A DNA stretch of 64,000 bases, from positions 2,046,001-2,110,000 of the forward strand of contig CBDFIW010000004.1 in assembly GCA_965248255.1 (NCBI GenBank). The letters are read 5' to 3'. The notes beneath the pieces are model-generated. The model was not told where the DNA came from, did no database searches, and saw only the letters and a program-made list of their open reading frames with translations. The DNA is from JAKZVK01 sp965248255 (GTDB lineage Bacteria; Acidobacteriota; Terriglobia; Bryobacterales; UBA6623). Positions 1 through 8,348 of the stretch are shown here, piece by piece (within the stretch, counting starts at the first letter, position 1; each line of letters begins with the position of its first letter). The position numbers were made by a program, and so were the translations under genes.

Positions 1-92
1 ATGTACACCCACCCCATCAGCACCATGACCGACACCACGGAGGCCAGCAACAGCCGGCGCTGCATGAATTGCTCGTCAGTTTCTTCAGGCAT
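1..92 (-). CDS. yidC: Membrane protein insertase YidC, N-terminal fragment
   Basis: Only the first 30 or so codons are inside the window; the gene runs off the left edge. The reading begins MPEETDEQF and continues into one hydrophobic segment (RRLLLASVVSVMVLMGW), matching the N-terminal membrane anchor of YidC in Gram-negative bacteria. The start ATG at 92 overlaps the yidD stop codon, the usual tight coupling. A second ATG at 65 would give a shorter start directly before the arginines. The identification leans on position: rpmH-rnpA-yidD-yidC is one of the most conserved gene orders in bacteria. YidC inserts and folds inner-membrane proteins, with or without SecYEG. Confidence 0.85.
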   Translation of the reverse strand, partial: MPEETDEQFMQRRLLLASVVSVMVLMGWVY

Positions 93-309
93 CGGGTACG
101 GGGTCGTAGCCGCCTGTCGCGAACGGGCGGCAGCGCAACAGGCGGCGGACGGTCAGCGACAGTCCGTGAAGCACGCCGTGGCGTTCAACGGCTTCCTTGG
201 AATACATCGAGCAAGTCGGGTAGAACTTGCAGCCGATCGGCACTAGCGGCGAGAAAACCGTCTTGTAGCACAGCAGCGTGAAGATCACGACATGCTGACC
301 GACGTTCAT
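85..309 (-). CDS. yidD: Membrane protein insertion efficiency factor YidD
   Basis: A 74-residue protein with the family pattern: an amphipathic N-terminus (MNVGQHVVIFTLLCYKTVFS), then PLVPIGCKFYPTCSMYSKEA and the C-terminal RLLRCRPFATGGYDPVP. The conserved cysteines in GCKFYPTC and RCRPF are present. YidD is a small membrane-associated protein that helps YidC-dependent insertion. I chose the ATG at 309 because the open frame upstream to 453 is only a shadow of rnpA and because YidD proteins begin just before the first hydrophobic stretch. It ends by overlapping the yidC start and begins 4 nt after the rnpA stop. Confidence 0.95.
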   Translation of the reverse strand: MNVGQHVVIFTLLCYKTVFSPLVPIGCKFYPTCSMYSKEAVERHGVLHGLSLTVRRLLRCRPFATGGYDPVPDA

Positions 310-313
310 AGAA

Positions 314-745
314 TCAGCGGGAAGTTCGGCGGACTCGCGCCCCAAGCCGATCACGGGCGGCTCTTCGAAATACTCGCTGGATCTCGCTCTCAACGGTTTT
401 CCATTCCGCTTCGACCAAGCGGCGTCTCGCATGGATGACGACTTCGTATCCATCGGGGAAGTCCGCCCAGTGGCGCCGGACCGCTTCGCGAAGCCGTCGC
501 TTCACACGATTCCGTACGACAGCCCCGCCGATCGCACGAGGCACGGTCAAGCCGACTTTCCCCGGCTCGCTCGTCCGCGCATCGCGCACGAAAGCCGAAA
601 AAAGGGCGCTGCTCAGCCGCGCACCTTCTTCGTAGACTCGCTGGAACTCGGCTCTCTTGCGAAGACGTCTGAACGGGGGGGGGCGTTGGGAACCAGGAAG
701 ACCGGGTGCAGCGGCGCTATCGTTCCGAGCTGACGGTGAGGACAT
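314..745 (-). CDS. rnpA: Ribonuclease P protein component
   Basis: The 143-residue reading contains the RnpA signature VVRNRVKRRLREAVR (about residues 76-90), preceded by the RKRAEFQRVYEEG segment that forms the start of the RnpA fold. The protein binds RNase P RNA and helps mature tRNA 5' ends. The first 25 or so residues before FRRLRKRAEF are longer than usual, and the ATG at 745 lies inside the end of rpmH, so a shorter start downstream is possible. It sits between rpmH and yidD in the conserved operon. No RNase P RNA gene was seen in the window. Confidence 0.95.
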   Translation of the reverse strand: MSSPSARNDSAAAPGLPGSQRPPPFRRLRKRAEFQRVYEEGARLSSALFSAFVRDARTSEPGKVGLTVPRAIGGAVVRNRVKRRLREAVRRHWADFPDGYEVVIHARRRLVEAEWKTVESEIQRVFRRAARDRLGARVRRTSR

Positions 746-866
746 GCCTACCCTTCGCCCGCCGGTTTGCCAGCACCCTCCTTCCTCCGGGAGTCTTCAT
801 TCGGGCGCGAAAGCCGTGTGTCTTGGCCCGCCGCCGGCGATTCGGCTGAAACGTTCTTTTCGGCAT
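717..866 (-). CDS. rpmH: 50S ribosomal protein L34
   Basis: A 49-residue, very basic protein that reads MPKRTFQPNRRRRAKTHGF, then RARMKTPGGRRVLANRRAKG and ends VLTVSSER, a textbook L34. It is a component of the large ribosomal subunit. Its last 29 nt overlap the annotated start of rnpA, so the two are probably translationally coupled. It is the first gene of the leftward rpmH-rnpA-yidD-yidC operon and is preceded by a recognisable promoter at 927-955. Confidence 0.97.
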   Translation of the reverse strand: MPKRTFQPNRRRRAKTHGFRARMKTPGGRRVLANRRAKGRHVLTVSSER

Positions 867-926
867 CGGATTGTCGGCCCGGAGCGCTCGAAAGCCTGTG
901 TGCCGGGCGCCTCGTTACGAAACTTA

Positions 927-955
927 AGTCTATCAAGGCGCTAGAGGGCGGTCAA
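927..955 (-). promoter_or_regulatory. Promoter of the rpmH-rnpA-yidD-yidC operon
   Basis: On the minus strand, TTGACC (950-955) and TAGACT (927-932) are separated by exactly 17 bp, a good sigma-70-type arrangement about 60 nt upstream of rpmH. The -35 box lies only 2 bp from the 29-base poly-G tract at 958-986, so the tract would occupy the UP-element position. Confidence 0.6.
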
Positions 956-957
956 TC

Positions 958-986
958 GGGGGGGGGGGGGGGGGGGGGGGGGGGGG
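958..986. repeat. Poly-G tract, 29 bases
   Basis: An uninterrupted run of 29 G on the plus strand between the rpmH promoter and the ThuA gene, preceded by ATC and followed by TAA. A second run of 28 G, also flanked by ATC and TAA, occurs at 36199-36226. It may be a slippage-prone tract at a promoter or a sequencing/assembly artefact. Confidence 0.95.
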
Positions 987-1039
987 TAAGATCCCCAAAG
1001 GTTCCCGTTTGGCGACAAGAGTGATCGGACGCTCCAAGC

Positions 1040-1819
1040 TTACGGGCGGGTCTGGGCTAGGCCGAGCACCCAGCGGATCCCTTCGCGCCACATCGTTTGG
1101 ATCTCGGGCCGGTCCCAGACCTCCGCACGGTGCCCAAGCACGCTCACGAAAACGTGGCCGCGGCCCCACATCCTGTTCCAGGTGAGGGCGAAATCCTTGT
1201 CGGTGCGCTCGACGCTGTCCACGCTCAGGTCGACTGAGTCGACGTCGAGGCTCATCAAGACGTGCACCTTCTCGCGCGAATAGTGGCTGAGCTGGTAGAT
1301 CTCGTCGGTGATCTCAAACGTAGGGCCCAGATGCCGCGTGGCCGGGAACGAGCGGTCTTCGACGTTGACGCGGATCTTTTCGTGCCACGGATGGTGATTG
1401 AACACGCCGCCGACCATGTCGACGTACTCAGGCCAACTGGCTCGGAACGAGTCCGTGCCACTGTGCGCGGCAAGGAACCCCTTGCCGTCCTCACGGACGA
1501 AAGCCATGAGGGCGGCCTTTTGTTCGTCTTCGAGCGGGAGATCGCCTTGGGTGTAGAAGAACACGGCATCGAAGTAATCGAGGTTCTTCTTGTTCGCTCC
1601 CAGCTTGCGCTTGGTGAGTGGCTCGGTATCGGTGTGGAATCGCACGTCGAACAGACCCGACTCCTCGCCGATCTTGGCGATCGTGTACATGGCGTACGAG
1701 ACGGAATCGTGAGCGTAGTCTACGCTGCCGCCAAGGAATAGAAGGTGCTTCTTTTCGGCTTGTTGAGCCGAGACCACGTAGCTCAGAAGAAGCGTGCAGA
1801 GGGTCAAGCTGCGCAGCAT
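1040..1819 (-). CDS. Secreted ThuA-like domain protein
   Basis: A 259-residue protein with a Sec signal (MLRSLTLCTLLLSYVVSAQQ) followed by a ThuA-like fold. Landmarks are HLLFLGGSVDYAHDSV near the mature start, YFDAVFFYTQGDLPL, GFLAAHSGTDSFR and FNHHPWHEKIRV. ThuA-like proteins share the class I glutamine amidotransferase fold and are common next to sugar-handling dehydrogenases; the substrate here cannot be read from sequence. I chose the ATG at 1819, not the long upstream extension, because it gives a clean signal peptide and follows a GGAGG ribosome-binding site at 6-7 nt. It is monocistronic, divergent from the FmdB gene. Confidence 0.85.
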   Translation of the reverse strand: MLRSLTLCTLLLSYVVSAQQAEKKHLLFLGGSVDYAHDSVSYAMYTIAKIGEESGLFDVRFHTDTEPLTKRKLGANKKNLDYFDAVFFYTQGDLPLEDEQKAALMAFVREDGKGFLAAHSGTDSFRASWPEYVDMVGGVFNHHPWHEKIRVNVEDRSFPATRHLGPTFEITDEIYQLSHYSREKVHVLMSLDVDSVDLSVDSVERTDKDFALTWNRMWGRGHVFVSVLGHRAEVWDRPEIQTMWREGIRWVLGLAQTRP

Positions 1820-1875
1820 CTCATCCCCCTCCGGCCCACTGGCCCGCCGCCGCCGGTCTCGCGGCCAGGGCAGGC

Positions 1876-1881
1876 TATAAT
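1876..1881 (+). promoter_or_regulatory. -10 hexamer TATAAT, probable leaderless start
   Basis: A perfect TATAAT ends 10 nt before the ATG of the FmdB-type gene at 1892, with no Shine-Dalgarno sequence in between. The spacing suggests transcription starts at or just before the ATG. Confidence 0.5.
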
Positions 1882-1891
1882 CATAAGCGCT

Positions 1892-2122
1892 ATGCCCATT
1901 TTCGAGTATCACTGTGCCGAGTGCGACACTCGCTTCGAGGATCTGGTGCTGAGCGGGAAGCCCGCGGCCGTGGCCTGCAAGGAGTGCGGCGGGTCGTCGG
2001 TCGAGCGGGTGTTCTCGACGTTCTCGGCTCAGGCCTCTTCGTCGAACGGAGCGAGCATGGCCGACATGGGTGAGGCTATGTGCAACACCTGCGGCGGCCC
2101 GGGCCCTTGCGCGATGAACTAG
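1892..2122 (+). CDS. FmdB family zinc-ribbon protein
   Basis: A 76-residue protein beginning MPIFEYHCAECDTRFEDLV with a second knuckle CKECGGSSVERVFSTF, the FmdB / CxxC_CXXC_SSSS zinc ribbon. The tail adds another pair in MCNTCGGPGPC. Members are called putative regulatory proteins after the methanogen fmdB gene, but a molecular function is not established for most. The gene has its own TATAAT box 10 nt upstream and no ribosome-binding site, so it is probably translated from a leaderless message. It is divergent from the ThuA gene and convergent with the M16 protease. Confidence 0.9.
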   Translation: MPIFEYHCAECDTRFEDLVLSGKPAAVACKECGGSSVERVFSTFSAQASSSNGASMADMGEAMCNTCGGPGPCAMN

Positions 2123-2173
2123 CGCCGGCGTTCCTGCAGGCCTTGCCCTTCCGGCCGGGGACATCACCGGCCG

Positions 2174-3460
2174 CTAGCAAGTCAGTTGTTCCCGGTCGAA
2201 ACGGAAGTCGCCCAGGTTCCCGAGAACCGTCAGGGCAATCTTCTTCTGGTGGAACCACTCGTTCGCGAGTTCGCGGAGCGCGGGCGCTTGGACCTGCTCG
2301 ATATGGCCTATGACTTCGTCGAGTGACAGGAACTCACCGAGGTACTTTTCCTGACGCGCCAGGTTCGACATACGGCTGGCGGTGGACTCCAGGCTGAGCA
2401 TCAAGCTGCCTTTGAGATGGTCCTTGGCGCGGCGGAGCTCTGCGTCCGTGACCGGATTGTCCTTGAGATCGCGGAACTCTTCCATCACGTAGGCAATGAC
2501 CTGCTCGACGGCTTCGAGTGAAGTGCCCGCGTAGATCGATAGGCAACCGGCGTCCGCGTAGAGGCTGAAGTCGGAGAACACCGCGTACACCAGGCCTTCA
2601 CGCTCACGAATCTTGAAAAACAGGCGCGAGCTGACGCCGCCGCCCAGAACCGTATTCAGCAGGAAGCTGGCGTAACGTCTGGGATCAGCGATCGCGTGCA
2701 TCGGCAGTCCCAGGCAGACGTGGACCTGCTCGAGCGAGGGCTTGTCGTGCAGCACGATCGACGGCGCGGGCTTCGGCCTCGCGATCCGGCGGTCGTTTGG
2801 GCGGGGTCTCAGGGAGGCGAAGTGCTCTTCCACCATCCGCACGAACTCGTCATGCCGGACGTTGCCCGCTGCCGTGATCAGAAGTTTCCCTGGTTCGTAG
2901 GTGCGGCGGAAGAACCCTCGCAACTGCTTGCGCTCGAAACTGGTTATCGTGCGGTGGTTTCCGATGATGGGACGCCCCAGCGCGTGGCCCTTCCAGAAGT
3001 TCCGCGAGAAGATCTCGTGGATCAGATAGTCCGGGTTGTCTTCGTCCATCTTCAGTTCTTCGAGGATGACGCTCTTCTCTTTGGCGATATCCTCGTCGCG
3101 GAAGACGGGATCGAGCACCAGGTCGGAGACGATATCCATGGCGCGCGGCAAGTGCTCATCCAGGACCTTGGCAGTGAAGGCGACATTCTCTTTGGTTGTG
3201 AACGCATCGAGATGGCCGCCGATGGCGTCGACCGAGCAGGCGATGTCTTCAGCGGACCGGGTCGAGGTGCCCTTGAACACCATGTGTTCGATGAAGTGAG
3301 AAATGCCGCTCTGCCGAGCCCTCTCGTGACGGGAGCCCCCGTCGACCCAGACCCCGAACGAAACCGACCGCACCTGCTGCATTCGCTCGGTAACGACGCA
3401 CAGTCCGTTGGCCAGGACGGTCTTTTCGATGTGGTTGCGGCGCGCTTCGGCTACTGTCAC
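2174..3460 (-). CDS. M16 family zinc metallopeptidase (processing-peptidase-like)
   Basis: A 428-residue, single-unit M16B-type protease. The inverted zinc motif HFIEH (H55-E58-H59) is intact, preceded by the typical GVWVDGGSRHE and followed by AFTTKENVAFTAKV, with the downstream acidic EELKMDEDNPD that supplies the third ligand. The C-terminal half has the second M16 domain (MEEFRDLKDNPVTDAELRRAK). The family includes mitochondrial processing peptidase and bacterial PqqF/YmxG-type proteases. No signal peptide is visible, so it is probably cytoplasmic. Start ATG at 3460 gives the normal length. It is divergent from rlmN. Confidence 0.93.
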   Translation of the reverse strand: MTVAEARRNHIEKTVLANGLCVVTERMQQVRSVSFGVWVDGGSRHERARQSGISHFIEHMVFKGTSTRSAEDIACSVDAIGGHLDAFTTKENVAFTAKVLDEHLPRAMDIVSDLVLDPVFRDEDIAKEKSVILEELKMDEDNPDYLIHEIFSRNFWKGHALGRPIIGNHRTITSFERKQLRGFFRRTYEPGKLLITAAGNVRHDEFVRMVEEHFASLRPRPNDRRIARPKPAPSIVLHDKPSLEQVHVCLGLPMHAIADPRRYASFLLNTVLGGGVSSRLFFKIREREGLVYAVFSDFSLYADAGCLSIYAGTSLEAVEQVIAYVMEEFRDLKDNPVTDAELRRAKDHLKGSLMLSLESTASRMSNLARQEKYLGEFLSLDEVIGHIEQVQAPALRELANEWFHQKKIALTVLGNLGDFRFDREQLTC

Positions 3461-3575
3461 AAGCAGGCTTCAGGCAGGAAGGCGAGCAGTGCCGGCGCTG
3501 GTACAGCAGCGTTCGTTCCTGCGAACAATCGGATCTGATTATATCACGACCCATCGAGTCCCGATCGACTTCCCT

Positions 3576-3581
3576 TAGAAT
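3576..3581 (+). promoter_or_regulatory. -10-like hexamer TAGAAT before rlmN
   Basis: TAGAAT ends 6 nt before the GTG start of rlmN and no Shine-Dalgarno sequence is present, consistent with a leaderless or near-leaderless transcript. Confidence 0.4.
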
Positions 3582-3587
3582 GAACTG

Positions 3588-4649
3588 GTGGCGCAAATTC
3601 TTGTAGGTAAGGAACTTACGGACTTGCAGCGGATCGTGTCCGAGAGGGGCGCGCCGGCCTACCGGGCCAGGCAGATCTACACGGGTCTCTATCGCCAACG
3701 CCTCGGCGAACTCGCTGAGATCGGTACGTTACCGGCTCCGCTGCGGCAGGTTCTGTCGGCCGAGTTTCGCGTCGGGCTGCCCAAGGTCGACCGGCGAATA
3801 GAAGCAACCGACGGAACTGTGCTTTACTTGCTGGGGCTGGCCGACCGCCGCACCGTCGAAGCAGTCTGTCTGCCCGGAGCGACGCGCGACACGCTCTGTA
3901 TCTCGACGCAGGTCGGATGCCCGGTCGACTGTAAGTTCTGCTTCACGGCGTTGATGGGCCTCGAGCGTAACTTGAGTGCGGGAGAAATCGTAGGGCAAGT
4001 GTTGACGCTGGCCCGCGAGCACCGCCTCGAGCCGCGGCGGAAACCCCTGAACATCGTCATGATGGGCATGGGCGAGCCACTACTCAATCTGGCTGAGGTG
4101 TTGAAGGCGACCCGCCTGCTCGCAGACCCGGAGGGTGTGGGCATCTCGCTCAAGCGTATTACGGTATCGACGTCTGGGATCACGCCGGTGATCGAGGAAC
4201 TGGCGCGTGAGCCGCTGCGCCCCGAGTTGGCGGTTTCACTCAACGCTTCTACACAGGAGATGCGCCAGCGGCTGATGCCGATCACAAAGAAGTACCCCGT
4301 AGCTGAGCTGCTGGAGGCGTGCCGGCGGTACCCGCTACGGCCGAGGGAGCGGCTGACGTTCGAGTACGTCCTTATGAAAGGTGTGAACGACAGTGACGTG
4401 GATGCGCGCCGAGTCGTCCGGCTGCTGGCCGGCATCCGGTGCAAGGTGAACCTGATCCCGTTTAATCCTGGGCCCGGCATTGACTTTGAAACGCCGTCGG
4501 TCGAGCGAGTCGGGGCTTTTCAGCGGATTCTCCGCTCCGGGATGCCTTGCTTTGTCCGTAAGCCCAGAGGCCGCGAGATTCAGGCGGCTTGCGGTCAACT
4601 GAAGAGGACCGAGATGACGCCCGAGGATGGAGCGTCCCCCGACGCTTGA
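3588..4649 (+). CDS. rlmN: Dual-specificity 23S rRNA/tRNA adenine-C2 methyltransferase RlmN
   Basis: A 353-residue radical-SAM enzyme that methylates C2 of A2503 in 23S rRNA and A37 in some tRNAs. The iron-sulfur cluster motif is CPVDCKFC (CxxxCxxC), preceded by LCISTQVGC and followed by FTALMGLERNLSAGEIVGQV. Other family marks are NIVMMGMGEPLLN, VSTSGI, LAVSLNAS and the C-terminal FVRKPRGREIQAACGQL carrying the catalytic cysteine. The start is GTG at 3588. yraN follows with 152 nt between. The protein is complete. Confidence 0.97.
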   Translation: MAQILVGKELTDLQRIVSERGAPAYRARQIYTGLYRQRLGELAEIGTLPAPLRQVLSAEFRVGLPKVDRRIEATDGTVLYLLGLADRRTVEAVCLPGATRDTLCISTQVGCPVDCKFCFTALMGLERNLSAGEIVGQVLTLAREHRLEPRRKPLNIVMMGMGEPLLNLAEVLKATRLLADPEGVGISLKRITVSTSGITPVIEELAREPLRPELAVSLNASTQEMRQRLMPITKKYPVAELLEACRRYPLRPRERLTFEYVLMKGVNDSDVDARRVVRLLAGIRCKVNLIPFNPGPGIDFETPSVERVGAFQRILRSGMPCFVRKPRGREIQAACGQLKRTEMTPEDGASPDA

Positions 4650-4801
4650 CGGCGCTTCGGACCCATTGCTACATTCCCAGCTAGACCCTTGCCTTGGCCG
4701 GGCGTCGGTTCCGTCGCTCGGCAGCCGCTCCGAAGGCCGTTCCGGACATCTCGATTCCGAACCTGCGTTGCGCGCCCACGCGCGACGCCGGAGCACTACG
4801 C

Positions 4802-5242
4802 ATGTTGCAGGTCCTTTTTGCCGAACTGCGTGCGCTGACCGATCGGCGACTTCCCGCCCACTTGCGGGACGCCCGGCGGGGCGAGGACCTTGCGTATCAC
4901 TACCTGTCGAAGCAGGGTTACCGAATTGTCGCCCGCAACTATCGCTCCGGGAGCGGTAAAGGGGAGATCGACCTTGTGGGCTGGGACGCGGAGCAACTTG
5001 CCTTCATCGAGGTGAAGACCAGGGCGAGCGAAGAGTTCGGCCGCCCCGAACGGGCCGTCGATAAGGCCAAACAGCGGCACTTGGTGCGGTCCGCCGATGA
5101 CTACCTACGCCGATCGAACGTCGCGCCTGATCTGGCCCGCTTCGATGTCGTCAGCATACTCTTGCAAGGGGAGCAACCCCAAGTGAAGCTTCTCAAGGAC
5201 GTCTTTTCGAGACGGTCGGCCTTTTCGCGCGGTCAGGGCTAG
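4802..5242 (+). CDS. yraN: UPF0102 family protein YraN
   Basis: A 146-residue protein with the UPF0102 pattern, an endonuclease-like fold of unproven function: RRGEDLAYHYLSKQGYRIVA, ARNYRS, GKGEIDLVGWD and FIEVKTRASEEFG, where E-ID-EVK recalls the catalytic core of restriction-type nucleases. I chose the ATG at 4802; the frame is open further up but the added residues do not resemble the family. It follows rlmN on the same strand and faces the transhydrogenase operon. Confidence 0.88.
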   Translation: MLQVLFAELRALTDRRLPAHLRDARRGEDLAYHYLSKQGYRIVARNYRSGSGKGEIDLVGWDAEQLAFIEVKTRASEEFGRPERAVDKAKQRHLVRSADDYLRRSNVAPDLARFDVVSILLQGEQPQVKLLKDVFSRRSAFSRGQG

Positions 5243-5260
5243 CAAAGGAGGAGCCGGCCG

Positions 5261-6661
5261 CTAGGCGCTCAGCGCCGCCGTCAGCTCGCGCACGACGTCC
5301 TTGCCGTCGCCGAAGAGCATGAGGCTGTTCTCGGCGGCGAACAACTCGTTGGGGATACCGGCGAACCCCGGGCTCAGGCTGCGCTTGATGACGAACACGG
5401 TCTGCGCCTTGTCAACATCGAGTATGGGCATTCCGTAGATGGGACTCGACGAGTCCTCTCGCGCGGCCGGGTTGACGACATCGTTGGCGCCGAGCACGAT
5501 GGCCACGTCCGTCTCTCGGAAGGTGGGGTTGATCGTGTCCATGTCGAAAAGCTGGTCGTAGGGGACTTCGGCTTCGGCGAGCAGTACGTTCATGTGCCCC
5601 GGCATGCGGCCCGCGACGGGATGGATGGCGTAACGCACCTCCACGCCGCGCTTCTGCAGCAGTTGGGTGAAGTCCCGCACCGCGTGTTGCGCCTGCGCTA
5701 CCGCCATGCCGTAGCCCGGTACGATTGTCACCGTGCGTGCGGCTTCGAGGATCATGGCCGCTTCCTCGGCCGTCGCGCTCTTGACACGGCCTTGGTAGAC
5801 ATCGGCCCGTTCTTCGTTGACGGCCGCCGCCCCACCAAGAGCACCCGACAGGACGTTGAACAGCGACCGGTTCATCGCTTTGCACATGATGTCGGTGAGA
5901 ATGAAACCGGACGCGCCGACGAGCGAGCCGCTGATGATCAATACGCTATTGCTCAGCACAAATCCGGTGGCCGCCGCCGCCAACCCCGAAGCTGAGTTCA
6001 ACAAGGCAATGACGACGGGCATGTCCGCGCCGCCGACGGGAACAGTCAACAAGATGCCGTACAGGGCCGAGGCCGCCGTGAGGGCCCAGAAGACCTCGAT
6101 GTGAGAAGGGTCATACGTGAAGTAAACCGCGCAAGCGAATCCGGCGGCGGCACAGAGCGAGTTCAGGATCTTCCAAAATCCACCCGCGGGCTGCCAGTAC
6201 AGCACCTCCTGCAGCTTGGCCCAGGCAATGAGGCTGCCGGTGAACGTAGCGGCGCCGATCAAGGCGCTGGCGGCGCTGGCGCCGTACAGTTGAACGGGCG
6301 GGACGCCCGTCACCATCTCAGGCGCAAGCACCGCTGTGGCCGCAACGAGTGCGGACGCGGCGCCGCCAAAGCCGTTAAAGACCGCCACCAGTTGCGGTAC
6401 TGCCGTGATCGGGACTTTGAGCCCCCAGACCGAACCGATCAAGCCTCCAATGACGATGCCGGCCAGGATCAGCTCGAAGCCGAGAATGTGCCGGTCGAAA
6501 AGGGTAGCGACCACCGCTAGCAGCATGCCGAGGGCCCCGAGGAGGTTGCCGCGGCGAGCCGTTCTTGGAGACGTCAGTCCCCGCAGCCCGAAGATGAAGA
6601 GGGCCGAAGAGACCAGGTAGGCGATATTGATGAGATTCTGCTGCACGGTATCTGTAGCCAC
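5261..6661 (-). CDS. pntB: NAD(P) transhydrogenase subunit beta
   Basis: A 466-residue protein with eight or nine membrane segments in the first 260 residues and a soluble NADP(H)-binding domain III at the C-terminus. Diagnostic motifs are VPGYGMAVAQAQHAV, HPVAGRMPGHMNVLLAEA, VAIVLGANDVVNPAA and the terminal ELTAAL. It couples hydride transfer between NAD(H) and NADP(H) to proton movement across the inner membrane, supplying NADPH. It is the last gene of a three-gene leftward operon, 14 nt after pntAB. Confidence 0.97.
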   Translation of the reverse strand: MATDTVQQNLINIAYLVSSALFIFGLRGLTSPRTARRGNLLGALGMLLAVVATLFDRHILGFELILAGIVIGGLIGSVWGLKVPITAVPQLVAVFNGFGGAASALVAATAVLAPEMVTGVPPVQLYGASAASALIGAATFTGSLIAWAKLQEVLYWQPAGGFWKILNSLCAAAGFACAVYFTYDPSHIEVFWALTAASALYGILLTVPVGGADMPVVIALLNSASGLAAAATGFVLSNSVLIISGSLVGASGFILTDIMCKAMNRSLFNVLSGALGGAAAVNEERADVYQGRVKSATAEEAAMILEAARTVTIVPGYGMAVAQAQHAVRDFTQLLQKRGVEVRYAIHPVAGRMPGHMNVLLAEAEVPYDQLFDMDTINPTFRETDVAIVLGANDVVNPAAREDSSSPIYGMPILDVDKAQTVFVIKRSLSPGFAGIPNELFAAENSLMLFGDGKDVVRELTAALSA

Positions 6662-6675
6662 GTTACGCGAGCGCG

Positions 6676-6957
6676 TTAGTCTTTTCGCTTGAACATCGAC
6701 AGCATGCGGTGCGTCACGAGGAACCCGCCTACTACATTGATGGTCGCCAGGATCACGGCGCCCAGGCCCAGATAGGTGGCCAACTCGCTGTGGCCGGCCC
6801 CGGTTGCCACGAGCGCGCCGACAAGGGTAATCCCCGAGATGGCGTTCGCACCCGACATCAACGGTGTGTGCAACGTCGCGGGAATCTTGGTGATGACCTC
6901 GAAGCCGACAAAGACCGCCAGCACGAAGATCGTCAGCGAGATGATGAACGACTCCAA
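6676..6957 (-). CDS. pntAB: NAD(P) transhydrogenase subunit alpha, membrane part
   Basis: A 93-residue membrane protein with three or four helices; the landmarks are TKIPATLHTPLMSGANAIS and NVVGGFLVTHRMLSMFKR. In many bacteria the alpha subunit is one protein; here it is split, with the nucleotide-binding part (pntAA) 4 nt upstream and the membrane part separate, the arrangement known from Rhodospirillum. It forms domain II with pntB. Confidence 0.95.
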   Translation of the reverse strand: MESFIISLTIFVLAVFVGFEVITKIPATLHTPLMSGANAISGITLVGALVATGAGHSELATYLGLGAVILATINVVGGFLVTHRMLSMFKRKD

Positions 6958-6961
6958 TTGA

Positions 6962-8122
6962 CTACCCTCCTTCTTCTTCGAGCGCCTTCTGTACGGCCGG
7001 ATGAACCACGCGTCCCTCGTGCGCGACCAGCGTTGCCTGCACGATCTCGTCCTCGCGGTCGACCCGCAACGCTCCCTCGTGGATCAAGTAGAGCAGGAAC
7101 GTCGAAATGTTCTTCGAGTACATTTGGCTCGCGTGATAGGGCGCCTCAGCGGGCAGGTTGATGGGGCCGAGCACGATCAGGCCGTCCCGCTCGACGCGTT
7201 GGCCGGGCTGGGTGATCGCGCAGTTGCCGCCCTTCTCCGCCGCCAGATCGACGACCACGGTCCCCGGGGTGAGCCGCGCGGCCATCTCTTCCGAGATCAA
7301 GACGGGCGCCTTTTTGCCCGGCACGAGAGCCGTTGTGATGATCACGTCGGCGGCGGCGAGGTGTTCGGTGAGCAACTCCTGCTGGCGGCGGTAGAAGTCT
7401 TCCGATTGCGCCGCCGCGTAGCCGCCCGCCACCTCGGCGGATTTCGTCTCGAGGCCCAACTCGACAAACCGCGCGCCCAGGCTTTCCACTTGCTCTTTCA
7501 CGACCGGGCGTACGTCATACGCGTCGACCACGGCTCCCAAGCGCTTGGCCGTCGCGATCGCCTGCAACCCCGCCACCCCCGCACCCAGGACGAATACCTT
7601 CGCTGGAGTCACCGTGCCGGCGGCCGTCATTATCATGGGGAACATCTTCGGCGAAGCGTTTGCGGCAAGCAGTACGGCCTGATAGCCTGCGATGTTGGCC
7701 ATCGAGCTGAGCACGTCCATGCTTTGCGCGCGCGTGATACGAGGGATCAACTCCATGGCGAACGCGTTCAGGTTGCGGTCCGCCAGCCCCTTGGCGGCGG
7801 CAGGTTGGGCTAGCGGCTCGAGCAAGCCGATGATGGCGGCGCCGGACGTGAGTGCGTCCAGGTCGCCCGCGGGAAACTCGCGATGAGCCCCCGGGCCGCG
7901 CACCATCAATACCACGTCGGCTTCCGACAACAGCCGGGCGCGCTCGGCCTCGATGCGGGCGCCCTGGCTCTCGTACTCTCGGTCGGGATGGAGCGAAGCG
8001 TCACCGGCGCCGGCTTCCACCCGTACCTGGCCACCGGCCTTCGTGAGCGTACCCACGGCGGACGGGATGAGGGCGACTCGCGTCTCGCCGGGAAAACTCT
8101 CCCTAATGACTGCCACGTTCAT
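6962..8122 (-). CDS. pntAA: Re/Si-specific NAD(P)(+) transhydrogenase subunit alpha, NAD-binding part
   Basis: A 386-residue soluble domain I. The start MNVAVIRESFPGETRVALIP is the classic alanine dehydrogenase/PNT N-terminus; RAQSMDVLSSMANIAGYQAV (131-150) and the Rossmann motif GAGVAGLQA (from residue 180) follow. It binds NAD(H) and passes hydride to the NADP domain of PntB. It is the first gene of the pntAA-pntAB-pntB operon. There is no clear Shine-Dalgarno sequence at the ATG at 8122. Confidence 0.97.
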   Translation of the reverse strand: MNVAVIRESFPGETRVALIPSAVGTLTKAGGQVRVEAGAGDASLHPDREYESQGARIEAERARLLSEADVVLMVRGPGAHREFPAGDLDALTSGAAIIGLLEPLAQPAAAKGLADRNLNAFAMELIPRITRAQSMDVLSSMANIAGYQAVLLAANASPKMFPMIMTAAGTVTPAKVFVLGAGVAGLQAIATAKRLGAVVDAYDVRPVVKEQVESLGARFVELGLETKSAEVAGGYAAAQSEDFYRRQQELLTEHLAAADVIITTALVPGKKAPVLISEEMAARLTPGTVVVDLAAEKGGNCAITQPGQRVERDGLIVLGPINLPAEAPYHASQMYSKNISTFLLYLIHEGALRVDREDEIVQATLVAHEGRVVHPAVQKALEEEGG

Positions 8123-8348
8123 CGGTTGTGACTACGCTTCGGCCCGCCGGCGGCAAATCGGGAAGGCGCTTCCGCGAGACCGGCTCGGTCGCCGTTCCCG
8201 CTCACGCCGCAACGTTCCTAAAATGGGAAACCACGGGTCGGCGCGCGAGCAGTCAACCTCGGCCCCCTCTTACCCGGGGCTTGCTGTTCTAACGCCGCGA
8301 CCTTACGATTGTGCTTGCCCCGATCCGGAGACCGGAGAACGAACCCTC

